From an uncultured Clostridia bacterium (GTDB taxonomy: Bacteria; Bacillota; Clostridia; Oscillospirales; Ruminococcaceae), in the NCBI GenBank assembly GCA_945835425.1, contig CAMAJC010000151.1, forward strand, positions 1-5,309: a DNA stretch of 5,309 nucleotides. The letters run 5' to 3'. The translations under genes were made by a program, and so were the position numbers. Below, one piece after another: positions 1 to 5,309 of the stretch. Position 1 is the first letter of the stretch. Every line of letters starts with the position of its first letter. The notes under the pieces were generated by a model. That model did not search any database, was not told the origin of the DNA, and saw nothing but the letters and a program-made list of their open reading frames with translations.

Positions 1-1358
1 ATGTCCGCATCATCCCCTACAGCACCATCATCAGCGGCATCTCCCGTATGCGGAGACTGACCATTGCGATTTTGTTCGGCTTTTTGATCGTCGGCCTTCT
101 GGTCAGTTGGTACTTAAACCGGCTGCTCTACCGGCCCATCGACCAATATAAGGAAGATATCTCCCGGCTGGAGGCCAGCGAACGGGAAAGCTTTCCCGCC
201 CTTAAACAGGCCTTTCTGCGCAAGCTCCTCCTGACCCCGAACACAGGCGCAGATCTGACCCGGCGGCTGGAGAGCTTTTCCTGTAACCTCGATCCGGAAA
301 AGCCCTGTTATGTGGCGATGATCAAGCTGGATCACTACCAGCAGTTTGATACGGAAATGCCCGCGGCAGACGCCGAGCGGTACCGCTATGCGATTTTGAA
401 CATCGGCTGCGAGATTGCGGGAAAATATTTCCGGTCAGAGGGCGTCGATCTGCAGCGCAACCGGATGGTCATGATTTTGACGGTGAAGGACCAGTCCCCG
501 ACGGAACAGCAGCTGCGTGAGCTGCTCACCGAAATGCGGGAAGCGATTACCAGATCCCTGTCTCTGTCGGTCTCGATCAGCATCAGCGAGGAAGGCAGCT
601 TCAACAGCCTTTTAAGCCTCTATGAAACCGCCGATGAAAACGGTTACCGCCGTCTGTTCAGCGGAGACGGCTCGATCATTATCGGCAAAAAGGATAACGC
701 GGGAAAAGAGTACCGTTATCCCGAAAAGAAAGAAAAGGTTTTGGCAGAAGCTCTGTCCCGCGGCAACCTCGATAAGGCCAAGAAGGTTTATCTGGAAATC
801 GTCGAGGGATGCTGGGACTCACCGCTGTATATTTTCAATACTACAGTCCTGCGGCTGGTCAGTATGTGCAATCAAGTCGCCGGAAACATTCAGTCGATGC
901 AGCACAATGCGCCTTTTTTCATCAATCTCGGCCATATTGAGAATATTGACCAGCTTCATGATACCTTTGACGATATTTTCAGTGCGATTACCATGCAGGT
1001 CCTGCAAAACGCAGGTTCCCGCAGCGACCAGCAGATTGAAGCCATCAATGCCCAGATCGAAAGCCGCTACGCCGACCCGGCCCTGTCGATTGAGAGCATC
1101 GCCGATACCCTCGGCCTTTCCGCCAGCTATACCGGCAGAATCTACAAGCAGGCGACCGGCATGACGATCCTCGAGCGGATTCTGGAAGTGCGGATGACCC
1201 ATGCGCGCAGCCTACTGGAATCGACCGATGAACCGGTGGCGACCGTTTCGGAAAAGACCGGGTTCTCCTCCGACTCCTATTTCTACAAGATCTTCAAGCA
1301 GGAAAACGGCATCACGCCCGCGGCTTACCGCAAAAAGTTCTCCTCTTCGGGGAAATAA
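1..1358 (+). CDS. Membrane-anchored AraC-family transcriptional regulator (YesN-like), 5' partial
   Basis: A transcription factor that probably senses an extracellular signal and activates nearby transport or metabolic genes; the target is unknown. The frame is open from position 3, and the residues before the Met at 48 (VRIIPYSTIISGISR) look like the end of an extracytoplasmic sensor. The Met at 48 is therefore internal and the true start lies left of the window. Numbering from that Met, a membrane helix spans about 5-23, followed by a YRPI linker. A GGDEF-like middle region, without a cyclase signature, covers about 85-213 (CYVAMIKLDHY, LSVSISIS, YETADENGY). An AraC DNA-binding domain with two helix-turn-helix units (about 348-369 and 397-418) ends in the family signature GFSSDSYFYKIFKQENGITPAAYRKKF, spread over 405-431. 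This architecture is common in Firmicutes, where such genes often sit beside sugar ABC transporters. No such partner is visible, so the ligand cannot be named. The stop is followed at once by a terminator. Confidence 0.93.
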   Translation, partial: VRIIPYSTIISGISRMRRLTIAILFGFLIVGLLVSWYLNRLLYRPIDQYKEDISRLEASERESFPALKQAFLRKLLLTPNTGADLTRRLESFSCNLDPEKPCYVAMIKLDHYQQFDTEMPAADAERYRYAILNIGCEIAGKYFRSEGVDLQRNRMVMILTVKDQSPTEQQLRELLTEMREAITRSLSLSVSISISEEGSFNSLLSLYETADENGYRRLFSGDGSIIIGKKDNAGKEYRYPEKKEKVLAEALSRGNLDKAKKVYLEIVEGCWDSPLYIFNTTVLRLVSMCNQVAGNIQSMQHNAPFFINLGHIENIDQLHDTFDDIFSAITMQVLQNAGSRSDQQIEAINAQIESRYADPALSIESIADTLGLSASYTGRIYKQATGMTILERILEVRMTHARSLLESTDEPVATVSEKTGFSSDSYFYKIFKQENGITPAAYRKKFSSSGK

Positions 1359-1363
1359 GCAGC

Positions 1364-1400
1364 AAAAAAGCGAATGTACCAACCGCGTACATTCGCTTTT
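1364..1400. terminator. Bidirectional intrinsic terminator between convergent genes
   Basis: A perfect 14-bp inverted repeat (1366-1379 with 1387-1400) encloses a 7-base loop. The right arm ends in TTTT and continues ATT on the plus strand. On the minus strand the stem ends in six T (1369-1364). It starts a few bases after the regulator stop and also lies downstream of the zinc peptidase gene on the other strand, so it can end both transcripts. The minus-strand T-tract is the stronger of the two. Confidence 0.88.
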
Positions 1401-1468
1401 ATTATGCTCACAAATTTTGGAATCTCTGATTTATTCGGCTTTTCTCTTTTTCAGAGGCATATTCGTGC

Positions 1469-1496
1469 GTTTTTCCCGCCTTCGGCGGGGAAAAAC
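1469..1496. repeat. GC-rich inverted repeat (hairpin) just downstream of the zinc peptidase gene
   Basis: Arms 1469-1480 and 1484-1496 pair as GTTTTTCCCGCC against GGCGGGGAAAAAC, with one bulged or wobble G and a three-base loop. The T-run is on the 5' side and the A-run on the 3' side whichever strand is read, so it lacks the trailing U-tract of an intrinsic terminator. It lies 15 bases beyond the zinc peptidase stop. It may protect the 3' end of that mRNA or assist the terminator at 1364-1400. Confidence 0.6.
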
Positions 1497-1511
1497 ATTA
1501 AATCAAGGTCT

Positions 1512-2201
1512 TTATCTCCTGCCGTTTCGCCGGTCGCGCAGAGCCAGCAGCCGCAAAAGGTTTCCGATCGATACCAGCAGCGCCGCCACATAGGTGAGAG
1601 CCGCGGCGGTCAGCACCTTGCGTGCGCCTCTCAGCTCGTCGTCCTCCAGGATGCCGTCTTCTTCCAGCGTCCGCATAGCCCGGCGGCTCGCGTTAAACTC
1701 CACCGGCAATGTAACCAGCTGGAACACGACAACCGCGCAGAAAAGGAGGATGCCGATTTCGGTCAGCAGCGAAAATCCCAGGATAATCCCGATCACCGCC
1801 AGCGGGATCGCCACCGACGAGCCGATCTGGGTCAGCGGGATAATCGCCCGGCGGACCTGCATCGGAAAATATCCCACATCATACTGCACCGCATGGCCGC
1901 ATTCATGGGCCGCGACGCCGATCGCGCCGACCGAGGTGGAGCTGTAAGTGCTGTCCGAAAGCCGTATCACCCCGGCAGACGGGTCAAAATGGTCGGTCAG
2001 ACTGCCGGAGATCCGCTCAATCCGAACACCGGTCAGGCCGTTGTCATCGAGAATCCGCCTGGCGACCTGTGCGCCCGTATAGCCCCGGCGGTTTCCGATT
2101 TGGTTGTACCGGGCAAAGGTACTCTTGACATGAACCGACGCCCACAGCGAAATCAGCAGCGCCGGCACCACATAGATCAGATACGTTGAATCAAAATACA
2201 A
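1512..2201 (-). CDS. YugP-type membrane zinc metallopeptidase (Zn_peptidase_2 family)
   Basis: A predicted integral-membrane neutral zinc protease; no natural substrate is firmly established for the family. The 229-residue length is normal for YugP-like proteins. A first membrane helix lies at about 7-23. The zinc motif HECGH is at 99-103 within the family-typical GVAAHECGHAVQY, and Glu168 in LPVEFNAS is a plausible third ligand. Further hydrophobic segments lie at about 119-143, 148-166 and 196-219. The start is TTG (2201-2199). It is chosen because AGAGGGAGG (2217-2209) lies seven bases upstream and the N-terminus then matches the family's short lead before the first helix. The small CxxC gene lies 63 bases upstream on the same strand with no terminator between, so the two are probably co-transcribed from the promoter at 2513-2540. 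The family assignment is secure; a role in membrane protein turnover is inference. Confidence 0.93.
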   Translation of the reverse strand: MYFDSTYLIYVVPALLISLWASVHVKSTFARYNQIGNRRGYTGAQVARRILDDNGLTGVRIERISGSLTDHFDPSAGVIRLSDSTYSSTSVGAIGVAAHECGHAVQYDVGYFPMQVRRAIIPLTQIGSSVAIPLAVIGIILGFSLLTEIGILLFCAVVVFQLVTLPVEFNASRRAMRTLEEDGILEDDELRGARKVLTAAALTYVAALLVSIGNLLRLLALRDRRNGRR

Positions 2202-2208
2202 ATAAAAT

Positions 2209-2217
2209 CCTCCCTCT
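2209..2217 (-). promoter_or_regulatory. Ribosome binding site that fixes a TTG start
   Basis: AGAGGGAGG on the minus strand, seven bases before TTG at 2201-2199. No in-frame ATG is positioned so well, so this site decides the start of the zinc peptidase. Confidence 0.75.
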
Positions 2218-2231
2218 GTCGCGTTTCGCGT

Positions 2232-2264
2232 TTTTCCACAGCAAAGGCTGAAAACGGTGGAAAA
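2232..2264. repeat. Inverted repeat in the spacer between the CxxC gene and the zinc peptidase
   Basis: TTTTCCAC (2232-2239) pairs perfectly with GTGGAAAA (2257-2264). An inner AGC/GCT stem (2240-2242 with 2247-2249) has an AAAG loop. It begins directly after the stop of the small CxxC gene. On the transcribed minus strand the 3' arm ends in A residues, so this is not a canonical terminator. It may be a processing or stabilising hairpin within a two-gene mRNA. Confidence 0.45.
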
Positions 2265-2474
2265 TCAGTACTCCTTCGGCACGTCCGACAGGCCGTACAT
2301 CTTCCGGAAGGTTTCCAGGTCCTTCCCGTCTTTGATCAGCATGACTTCTTCAAATTTCCCGGTCCGGATGTCCCTGAATCCGGCCGCCTGTTCGCCGGTA
2401 CAGATACTGCACTTGATGACCGGCCGCATATATTGCGAATCATAGTGTATTTTTGCCTGCTTTTTTCGGAACAT
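2265..2474 (-). CDS. Small conserved CxxC protein, function unknown
   Basis: A 69-residue soluble protein with a basic N-terminus (MFRKKQAKIHYD), a CSIC motif (CxxC, residues 22-25) followed by GEQAAGF, and an acidic, Tyr-rich C-terminal half ending KEY. I recognise the pattern (xKCSICTGEQxAGFxD, then TGKFEEVMLI, then a short helical tail) as a type of small protein seen in gut Clostridia, but no function is established. Some relatives may carry enzyme names in automated annotation, which a protein this short cannot justify. With only one cysteine pair, a metal site would need a dimer or other ligands; a redox role is also possible. The start is ATG at 2474, with AAGAGGG (2486-2480) five bases upstream. 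A TTG at 2492 would add six residues but has no ribosome binding site. It is the first gene after the promoter at 2513-2540 and precedes the zinc peptidase. Confidence 0.8.
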   Translation of the reverse strand: MFRKKQAKIHYDSQYMRPVIKCSICTGEQAAGFRDIRTGKFEEVMLIKDGKDLETFRKMYGLSDVPKEY

Positions 2475-2512
2475 ACGCGCCCTCTTTTCCAAGGAATCAG
2501 TCTTTTACATAA

Positions 2513-2540
2513 ATTATACCATCTGCCCGGTAAAAGTCAA
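2513..2540 (-). promoter_or_regulatory. Sigma-A-type promoter for the CxxC gene and zinc peptidase
   Basis: On the minus strand, TTGACT (2540-2535, five of six consensus bases) and a perfect TATAAT (2518-2513) are separated by 16 bases. Transcription would start near 2506, giving a leader of about 30 bases before the ATG at 2474. No other good promoter was seen before the zinc peptidase, so this one probably serves both genes. Confidence 0.82.
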
Positions 2541-2564
2541 TGTACAAACTTCTCCCGGTGTCAC

Positions 2565-2588
2565 AAAAGGAAACGCCCGCAGGTTTCC
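2565..2588 (-). terminator. Intrinsic terminator of the XRE regulator gene
   Basis: On the minus strand GGAAAC (2588-2583), an 8-base loop and GTTTCC (2574-2569) are followed by TTTT (2568-2565). The stem is only six base pairs and the T-tract is short. The position, about 17 bases after the regulator stop and before the next promoter, fits well. Confidence 0.6.
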
Positions 2589-2604
2589 CCATGGGCCGCA
2601 AAGC

Positions 2605-3114
2605 CTATTTTTGCCGATGCAGCAGGCGCATTTTAAACGCCCGGATTTTCGCCATAAACCGGCTGGTGTACAAGACACCGATCAGCAGGACGCCCATGGC
2701 AAGGCCATGGGAGAAGCCGACGATATTGTCATAAAGCGCAATCCCCCGCAGCCCCAAAGCGTCCAGCACAGCCGCCAAAATCAGTGCAGCCAGCCCGGTC
2801 AGGAAGCAAAGCTTCATCCGCCGTGATAATACCATCTTTTCTTCGTTGCTGTAATCCGCAACCTGCAGCAGCGTTTCTTCTGTCTTTTTGTCCATAATTT
2901 CTTCCGTACTTTCCCCATTTAAAAGTTCATCGATGCCGATATCATAATACTGTGCGATCTGTATCACCAGATCAAGGTCTGGCATATTGTTGCCGTTTTC
3001 CCACCGGGAAATGCTCCGGTTGGATACGCCGAAAATTTCAGCGAGCTGCTCCTGGGTCATGCCTTTTTTCAGCCGCAGCTCTTTTAAAAACCGGCCGATT
3101 TTTGGTTGATCCAT
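2605..3114 (-). CDS. XRE-family regulator with C-terminal membrane segments
   Basis: A DNA-binding protein of 169 residues, probably a repressor anchored to the cytoplasmic membrane. The N-terminal Cro/C1-type domain covers about 6-66. Its helix-turn-helix is at 20-41 (TQEQLAEIFGVSNRSISRWENG) and is followed by the typical MPDLDLVIQIAQYYDIGIDELLNG, spread over 44-67. A charged linker (about 68-99) leads to two hydrophobic helices at about 102-122 and 131-150, then a strongly basic tail (KMRLLHRQK). XRE proteins with membrane tails are frequent in Firmicutes, and their targets are often membrane or transport functions; here the target and signal are unknown. The start is ATG with AAAGGAGG (3130-3123) eight bases upstream. 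The gene is a single unit with its own terminator. The adjacent CxxC/peptidase promoter or its own upstream region are possible targets. Confidence 0.9.
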   Translation of the reverse strand: MDQPKIGRFLKELRLKKGMTQEQLAEIFGVSNRSISRWENGNNMPDLDLVIQIAQYYDIGIDELLNGESTEEIMDKKTEETLLQVADYSNEEKMVLSRRMKLCFLTGLAALILAAVLDALGLRGIALYDNIVGFSHGLAMGVLLIGVLYTSRFMAKIRAFKMRLLHRQK

Positions 3115-3147
3115 GGGTCTTCCCTCCTTTCCTGTTCAGCATACCGC

Positions 3148-3159
3148 TTTTCCGGAAAA
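3148..3159. repeat. 12-bp perfect palindrome upstream of the XRE gene, possible operator
   Basis: TTTTCCGGAAAA reads the same on both strands and lies 34 bases before the regulator ATG. It falls within the 18-base gap between weak promoter-like hexamers on the minus strand (CTGTAC at 3167-3162, TATGCT at 3143-3138). Cro/C1-type dimers bind such dyads and often autoregulate, so an operator role is plausible but not shown. Confidence 0.4.
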
Positions 3160-3195
3160 AAGTACAGGACGTAACGCGGGAATCGGGGGAAAATG

Positions 3196-3228
3196 GGCGG
3201 ATAATAGGCGGACAACAGCCAGGATAAA
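3196..3228 (-). promoter_or_regulatory. Weak candidate promoter with flanking direct repeats, upstream of the XRE gene
   Basis: On the minus strand TATTAT (3206-3201, five of six -10 bases) lies 16 bases after a poor -35, TTTATC (3228-3223). Two copies of TCCGCC (3212-3207 and 3201-3196), one helical turn apart, flank and slightly overlap the -10. This is a better -10 than the alternative TATGCT at 3143-3138, but neither -35 is convincing. Confidence 0.3.
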
Positions 3229-3230
3229 GC

Positions 3231-3257
3231 AAAAACGGCAGGTTTCCCCACCGTTTT
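3231..3257 (-). terminator. Intrinsic terminator at the end of the amino-acid ABC importer operon
   Basis: On the minus strand AAAACGG (3257-3251) pairs with CCGTTTT (3238-3232), with two further G-C pairs possible inside the loop. The stem runs into a five-T tract (3235-3231), followed by GC and TTT. It starts seven bases past the ATPase stop and probably closes the transporter transcript. Confidence 0.8.
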
Positions 3258-3263
3258 GATTAT

Positions 3264-4007
3264 TTATAACACACAGCTTAAAAAAGCCTTGGTCCGCTCC
3301 TCCTTCGGATGCTCGAAGATATCCTCCGGTGTACCCTCTTCGACGATAACGCCTTCGCTCATGAAGATGATCCGGTCGGCCACCTCTCTGGCAAAGCCCA
3401 TCTCGTGGGTGACGACGACCATCGTCATCCCCTCCGACGCCAGGGTTTTCATAACATCCAGTACCTCGCCGACCATCTCCGGGTCGAGAGCCGAGGTCGG
3501 TTCGTCAAACAGCATGACCTCCGGTTCCATGCACAGTGCCCGGACAATTGCGACGCGCTGCTTCTGGCCGCCGGAAAGCTGGCTGGGGTAAGCCTTTGCG
3601 CGGTCGCCCAGCCCGACCCGTTCCAGCAACTCCATCGCCTTTTTCTCCGCTTCCGCCTGGGGTTTATGGAGCAGCTTGACCGGCGCGATGGTCATGTTTT
3701 TCAGCACGGTCATATGAGGGAAGAGGTTGAAATGCTGGAACACCATCCCCATCTTCTGGCGGTGGAGGTTGATATTGACCTTGGGGTCGGTGATGTCCAC
3801 GCCGTCGAAATGAATGGTGCCGCCGGTGGGAATCTCCAGCAGGTTTAAGGAGCGCAGCAGGGTGGACTTGCCGCTGCCGGACGGCCCGATAATGACCAGC
3901 ACCTCGCCCTGCCGGACTTCGCAGTTTACGCCGTCCAGGGCTTTCACTTCGCCGCCGTTATAATGCTTTTTCAGGCCCTGCACCTGAATCAAAACCTTAT
4001 CGTTCAC
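3264..4007 (-). CDS. Polar amino-acid ABC importer, ATP-binding subunit (GlnQ/ArtM type)
   Basis: The cytoplasmic ATPase that powers uptake of a polar amino acid, acting as a dimer on the permease encoded just upstream. At 247 residues it is full length for the family. Visible motifs are Walker [10 protein letters not shown] (41-49), Q-loop Gln91 in [16 protein letters not shown], signature LSGGQKQR (144-151), Walker B VMLFDEP (164-170), D-loop SALD (172-175) and H-loop His201 in [27 protein letters not shown] and [11 protein letters not shown] are characteristic of the polar amino-acid uptake (PAAT) class. All catalytic residues are present. The start is GTG, with AAAGGAGG (4025-4018) ten bases upstream, inside the permease gene. 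The 11-base overlap with the permease implies translational coupling. The substrate cannot be read from this subunit; glutamine, cystine, arginine and similar are all possible. It is the last gene of the operon. Confidence 0.96.
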   Translation of the reverse strand: MNDKVLIQVQGLKKHYNGGEVKALDGVNCEVRQGEVLVIIGPSGSGKSTLLRSLNLLEIPTGGTIHFDGVDITDPKVNINLHRQKMGMVFQHFNLFPHMTVLKNMTIAPVKLLHKPQAEAEKKAMELLERVGLGDRAKAYPSQLSGGQKQRVAIVRALCMEPEVMLFDEPTSALDPEMVGEVLDVMKTLASEGMTMVVVTHEMGFAREVADRIIFMSEGVIVEEGTPEDIFEHPKEERTKAFLSCVL

Positions 4008-4752
4008 TCTTGCGCAGCCTCCTTTCCAGCTTACCGACCAGCCAGGAGAGGATTACCACAAGGATGAGGTAAACCGCGGCGACCGTCAGCAGCGGGATAA
4101 AATACGAATAGGTACGTCCCGCAATGACGTTGCCGGCCTTGGTCAGGTCGATGACGCCGACATAGCCCGCGACCGAAGTTTCTTTCAAAAGGGCGATGAA
4201 CTCGTTGCACAGGGTCGGCAGGACCGATTTGAACATCTGCGGGATGATGATATGCCACATAGTCTGCAGGTAGTTAAACCCGAGGCTTCTGCCTGCCTCA
4301 AACTGTCCGGCGTCGATGGCCATGATGCCGCCGCGGAAGATCTCAGCGACATATGCGCCGGAGTTGATGCCGAAGGCGAAAATCGCGACCGGCACGCCGT
4401 CCTTGGCCGACACAAAGATCAGGAAGTAGGAGATCATCAGCTGGACAACGACAGGCGTGCCGCGGATGACCGTCAGATACAGCTTGCAGATGGCGTTTAA
4501 AAAGCCGAGAAAACGGTAGAAAAAGCCGCCGCGCAGCTTCATCGATTCCCTGTTCTTGTCATAGGAAGAGCGGATTGCGGCGACCACGACGCCGATCACG
4601 ATGCCGATGCAGAGGGCGCCTGCGGTGATTTTGAGGGTGTTGCAGAAACCGGCGATCATCTGCTTGTACCGGTCGCCTTCGATAAAGACGAAATGCAGCT
4701 GTTCCCCAAAGTTTATAAACCAGCTGCAGATATGCTGCCAGATTTGTGACAT
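3997..4752 (-). CDS. Polar amino-acid ABC importer, permease subunit (HisM/GlnP type)
   Basis: The membrane subunit through which the amino acid is moved. Only one permease gene is seen, so a homodimer is likely. The 251 residues include an N-terminal stretch of about 30 polar-to-aromatic residues before the first helix, slightly longer than in minimal family members. Hydrophobic segments lie at about 36-60, 92-115, 120-136, 175-195 and 216-240. The family block [11 protein letters not shown] (95-105) and the ATPase-coupling EAA loop [21 protein letters not shown] (152-172) are clear, as is the [14 protein letters not shown] segment (187-200) typical of the His/Glu/Gln/Arg permease class. The start is ATG, with AAGGAGA (4765-4759) six bases upstream. 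No good promoter was seen in the 120 bases between it and the binding protein gene, which suggests it is read by transcripts passing the terminator at 4811-4845. The substrate is not determined. Confidence 0.96.
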   Translation of the reverse strand: MSQIWQHICSWFINFGEQLHFVFIEGDRYKQMIAGFCNTLKITAGALCIGIVIGVVVAAIRSSYDKNRESMKLRGGFFYRFLGFLNAICKLYLTVIRGTPVVVQLMISYFLIFVSAKDGVPVAIFAFGINSGAYVAEIFRGGIMAIDAGQFEAGRSLGFNYLQTMWHIIIPQMFKSVLPTLCNEFIALLKETSVAGYVGVIDLTKAGNVIAGRTYSYFIPLLTVAAVYLILVVILSWLVGKLERRLRKSER

Positions 4753-4810
4753 GACCTTTCTCCTTTTTGATGCCAGGCGCGGTAGGCTCCCACGCGGACC
4801 TTAAAACTGC

Positions 4811-4845
4811 AAAAAAGAGCGGTCCGGAAAAACCGCTCCTTTTTA
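4811..4845. terminator. Intra-operon terminator between binding protein and permease genes
   Basis: GAGCGGT (4817-4823) pairs with ACCGCTC (4832-4838) around an 8-base loop. On the minus strand the stem runs directly into six T (4816-4811). The plus strand has five T after one unpaired C, so the hairpin is symmetrical. It starts about 30 bases past the binding protein stop. It would release most transcripts after the binding protein and let a fraction continue into the permease and ATPase, giving the usual excess of binding protein. The amount of readthrough is inference. Confidence 0.82.
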
Positions 4846-4872
4846 TTTTCCCAGGGACTTTCCTGCGGGTGT

Positions 4873-5309
4873 TTATTCGGCAGGAATGTACTTGTCGATG
4901 ATCTTCTGCACGGAACCGTCAGCGATCAGCGCTTCCAGAGCGCCGTTGACCTTTTCCTGCAGCTCGGTGTTTTCCTTGGCAAAGCAGATGGCGTAATCCT
5001 CGACCGTATACTCGGTATCCAGGATTTTCAGGCCTTCGTTGGCCGCGACATACGCTTTTGCAGGCTCGTTGTCGATGATGACGCAGTCGACCTTGCCGCT
5101 CTTGAGGCCTTCGACCGCCAGGGCGCCGTTGTCGTACCGGGTAACATACTCATCGCCGTAGTCGCCGGAAGCGTAGATATCACCGGTGGTGTTGGTCTGC
5201 ACGCCGATCATCTTGCCGGAAATGTCGTCCAGCGAAGCAATCGGGCCGTCTTCCTTGACGATAACGACCTGTACGCCGGTCGCGTAAGAGGACGAGAAGT
5301 TGACGCTCT
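4873..5309 (-). CDS. Amino-acid ABC importer substrate-binding protein (family 3), 5' partial
   Basis: The extracytoplasmic receptor of the importer; in a Gram-positive cell it would be a lipoprotein, but the signal peptide lies beyond the window. The frame is open to the right edge, giving 144 visible residues. The Met at 5211 is therefore internal. From the first visible whole codon, NFSSSYATGVQVVIVKED (3-20) matches the family's FSxPY crossover region. GVQTNTTGD (35-43) is the loop that contacts the ligand carboxylate, with Asn where Gly is usual in GVQxGTTG. Asp79 in VIIDNEPAKAYV corresponds to the Asp that binds the ligand alpha-amino group in this family. The C-terminus (LQEKVNGALEALIADGSVQKIIDKYI, spread over 117-141) is the canonical end. 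Missing are roughly the first 100-130 residues. It precedes the permease by 120 bases, separated by a terminator. The exact amino acid cannot be assigned. Confidence 0.94.
   Translation of the reverse strand, partial: SVNFSSSYATGVQVVIVKEDGPIASLDDISGKMIGVQTNTTGDIYASGDYGDEYVTRYDNGALAVEGLKSGKVDCVIIDNEPAKAYVAANEGLKILDTEYTVEDYAICFAKENTELQEKVNGALEALIADGSVQKIIDKYIPAE

Noticed and set aside
622..1164. Long second-frame open reading frame on the plus strand inside the AraC gene
   Set aside because: It lies wholly within the regulator in another frame and its protein is rich in Ser, Arg and Cys with no recognisable domain, as expected for an out-of-frame reading of GC-rich coding DNA.
1424..1456. Possible hairpin CTCTGA / TCAGAG
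   Set aside because: Only six pairs with a loop of over twenty bases; not distinguishable from chance.
1374..2189. 271-codon plus-strand open reading frame opposite the zinc peptidase
   Set aside because: It is the antisense shadow of a clear HECGH metallopeptidase, begins inside the terminator stem, and has a low-complexity His/Arg/Gln-rich product.
2474..2492. Upstream TTG start at 2492 for the small CxxC protein
   Set aside because: No ribosome binding site precedes it, whereas AAGAGGG sits five bases before the ATG at 2474.
3138..3167. Promoter CTGTAC-18-TATGCT for the XRE gene
   Set aside because: Both hexamers match consensus poorly (three and four of six), so I do not list it as a promoter, only as context for the palindrome.
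3309..3848. 179-codon plus-strand open reading frame opposite the ABC ATPase
   Set aside because: It is antisense to an intact ATPase with all motifs and has no ribosome binding site or recognisable fold.
1..5309. A new defence, mobile or biosynthetic system
   Set aside because: All genes fit known families (AraC, YugP peptidase, XRE, PAAT importer) apart from one small protein of unknown role. No nuclease, toxin-antitoxin pair, reverse transcriptase, CRISPR repeats or transposase was visible.

Overview
The window suggests a fairly GC-rich, low-redundancy Firmicutes (Clostridia) chromosome, perhaps of the Oscillospiraceae type. This is inferred from strong AGGAGG-type ribosome binding sites, GTG and TTG starts next to ATG, a YugP-type membrane zinc peptidase, a membrane-anchored YesN/AraC-type regulator and compact, terminator-separated transcription units. 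No RNA gene, CRISPR array, insertion sequence or phage gene was seen.

Layout. Positions 1-1358 (+) hold the 3' part of an AraC-family regulator. Its coding frame is open to the left edge, so the true start and most of the extracellular sensor lie outside. It converges on a bidirectional terminator (1364-1400) with a minus-strand pair: a small CxxC protein (2474-2265) and a YugP-like zinc metallopeptidase (2201-1512, TTG start). A near-consensus promoter at 2513-2540 precedes the pair. Upstream of it, with its own terminator (2565-2588), is an XRE-type regulator with two C-terminal membrane segments (3114-2605).

From 5309 down to 3264 the minus strand carries a polar amino-acid ABC importer in the order binding protein (5' part outside the window), permease, ATPase. 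A strong hairpin terminator lies between the binding protein and the permease. It probably lowers expression of the membrane parts relative to the binding protein. Permease and ATPase overlap by 11 bases, and the unit ends at a terminator at 3231-3257.

All genes belong to known families, and I found no undescribed multi-gene system. The points most worth a second look are the intra-operon terminator, the membrane-tethered XRE regulator with repeat and palindrome elements in its upstream region, the small CxxC protein paired with the zinc peptidase, and a 13-base sequence shared by two terminators. No intergenic stretch exceeds about 160 bases.
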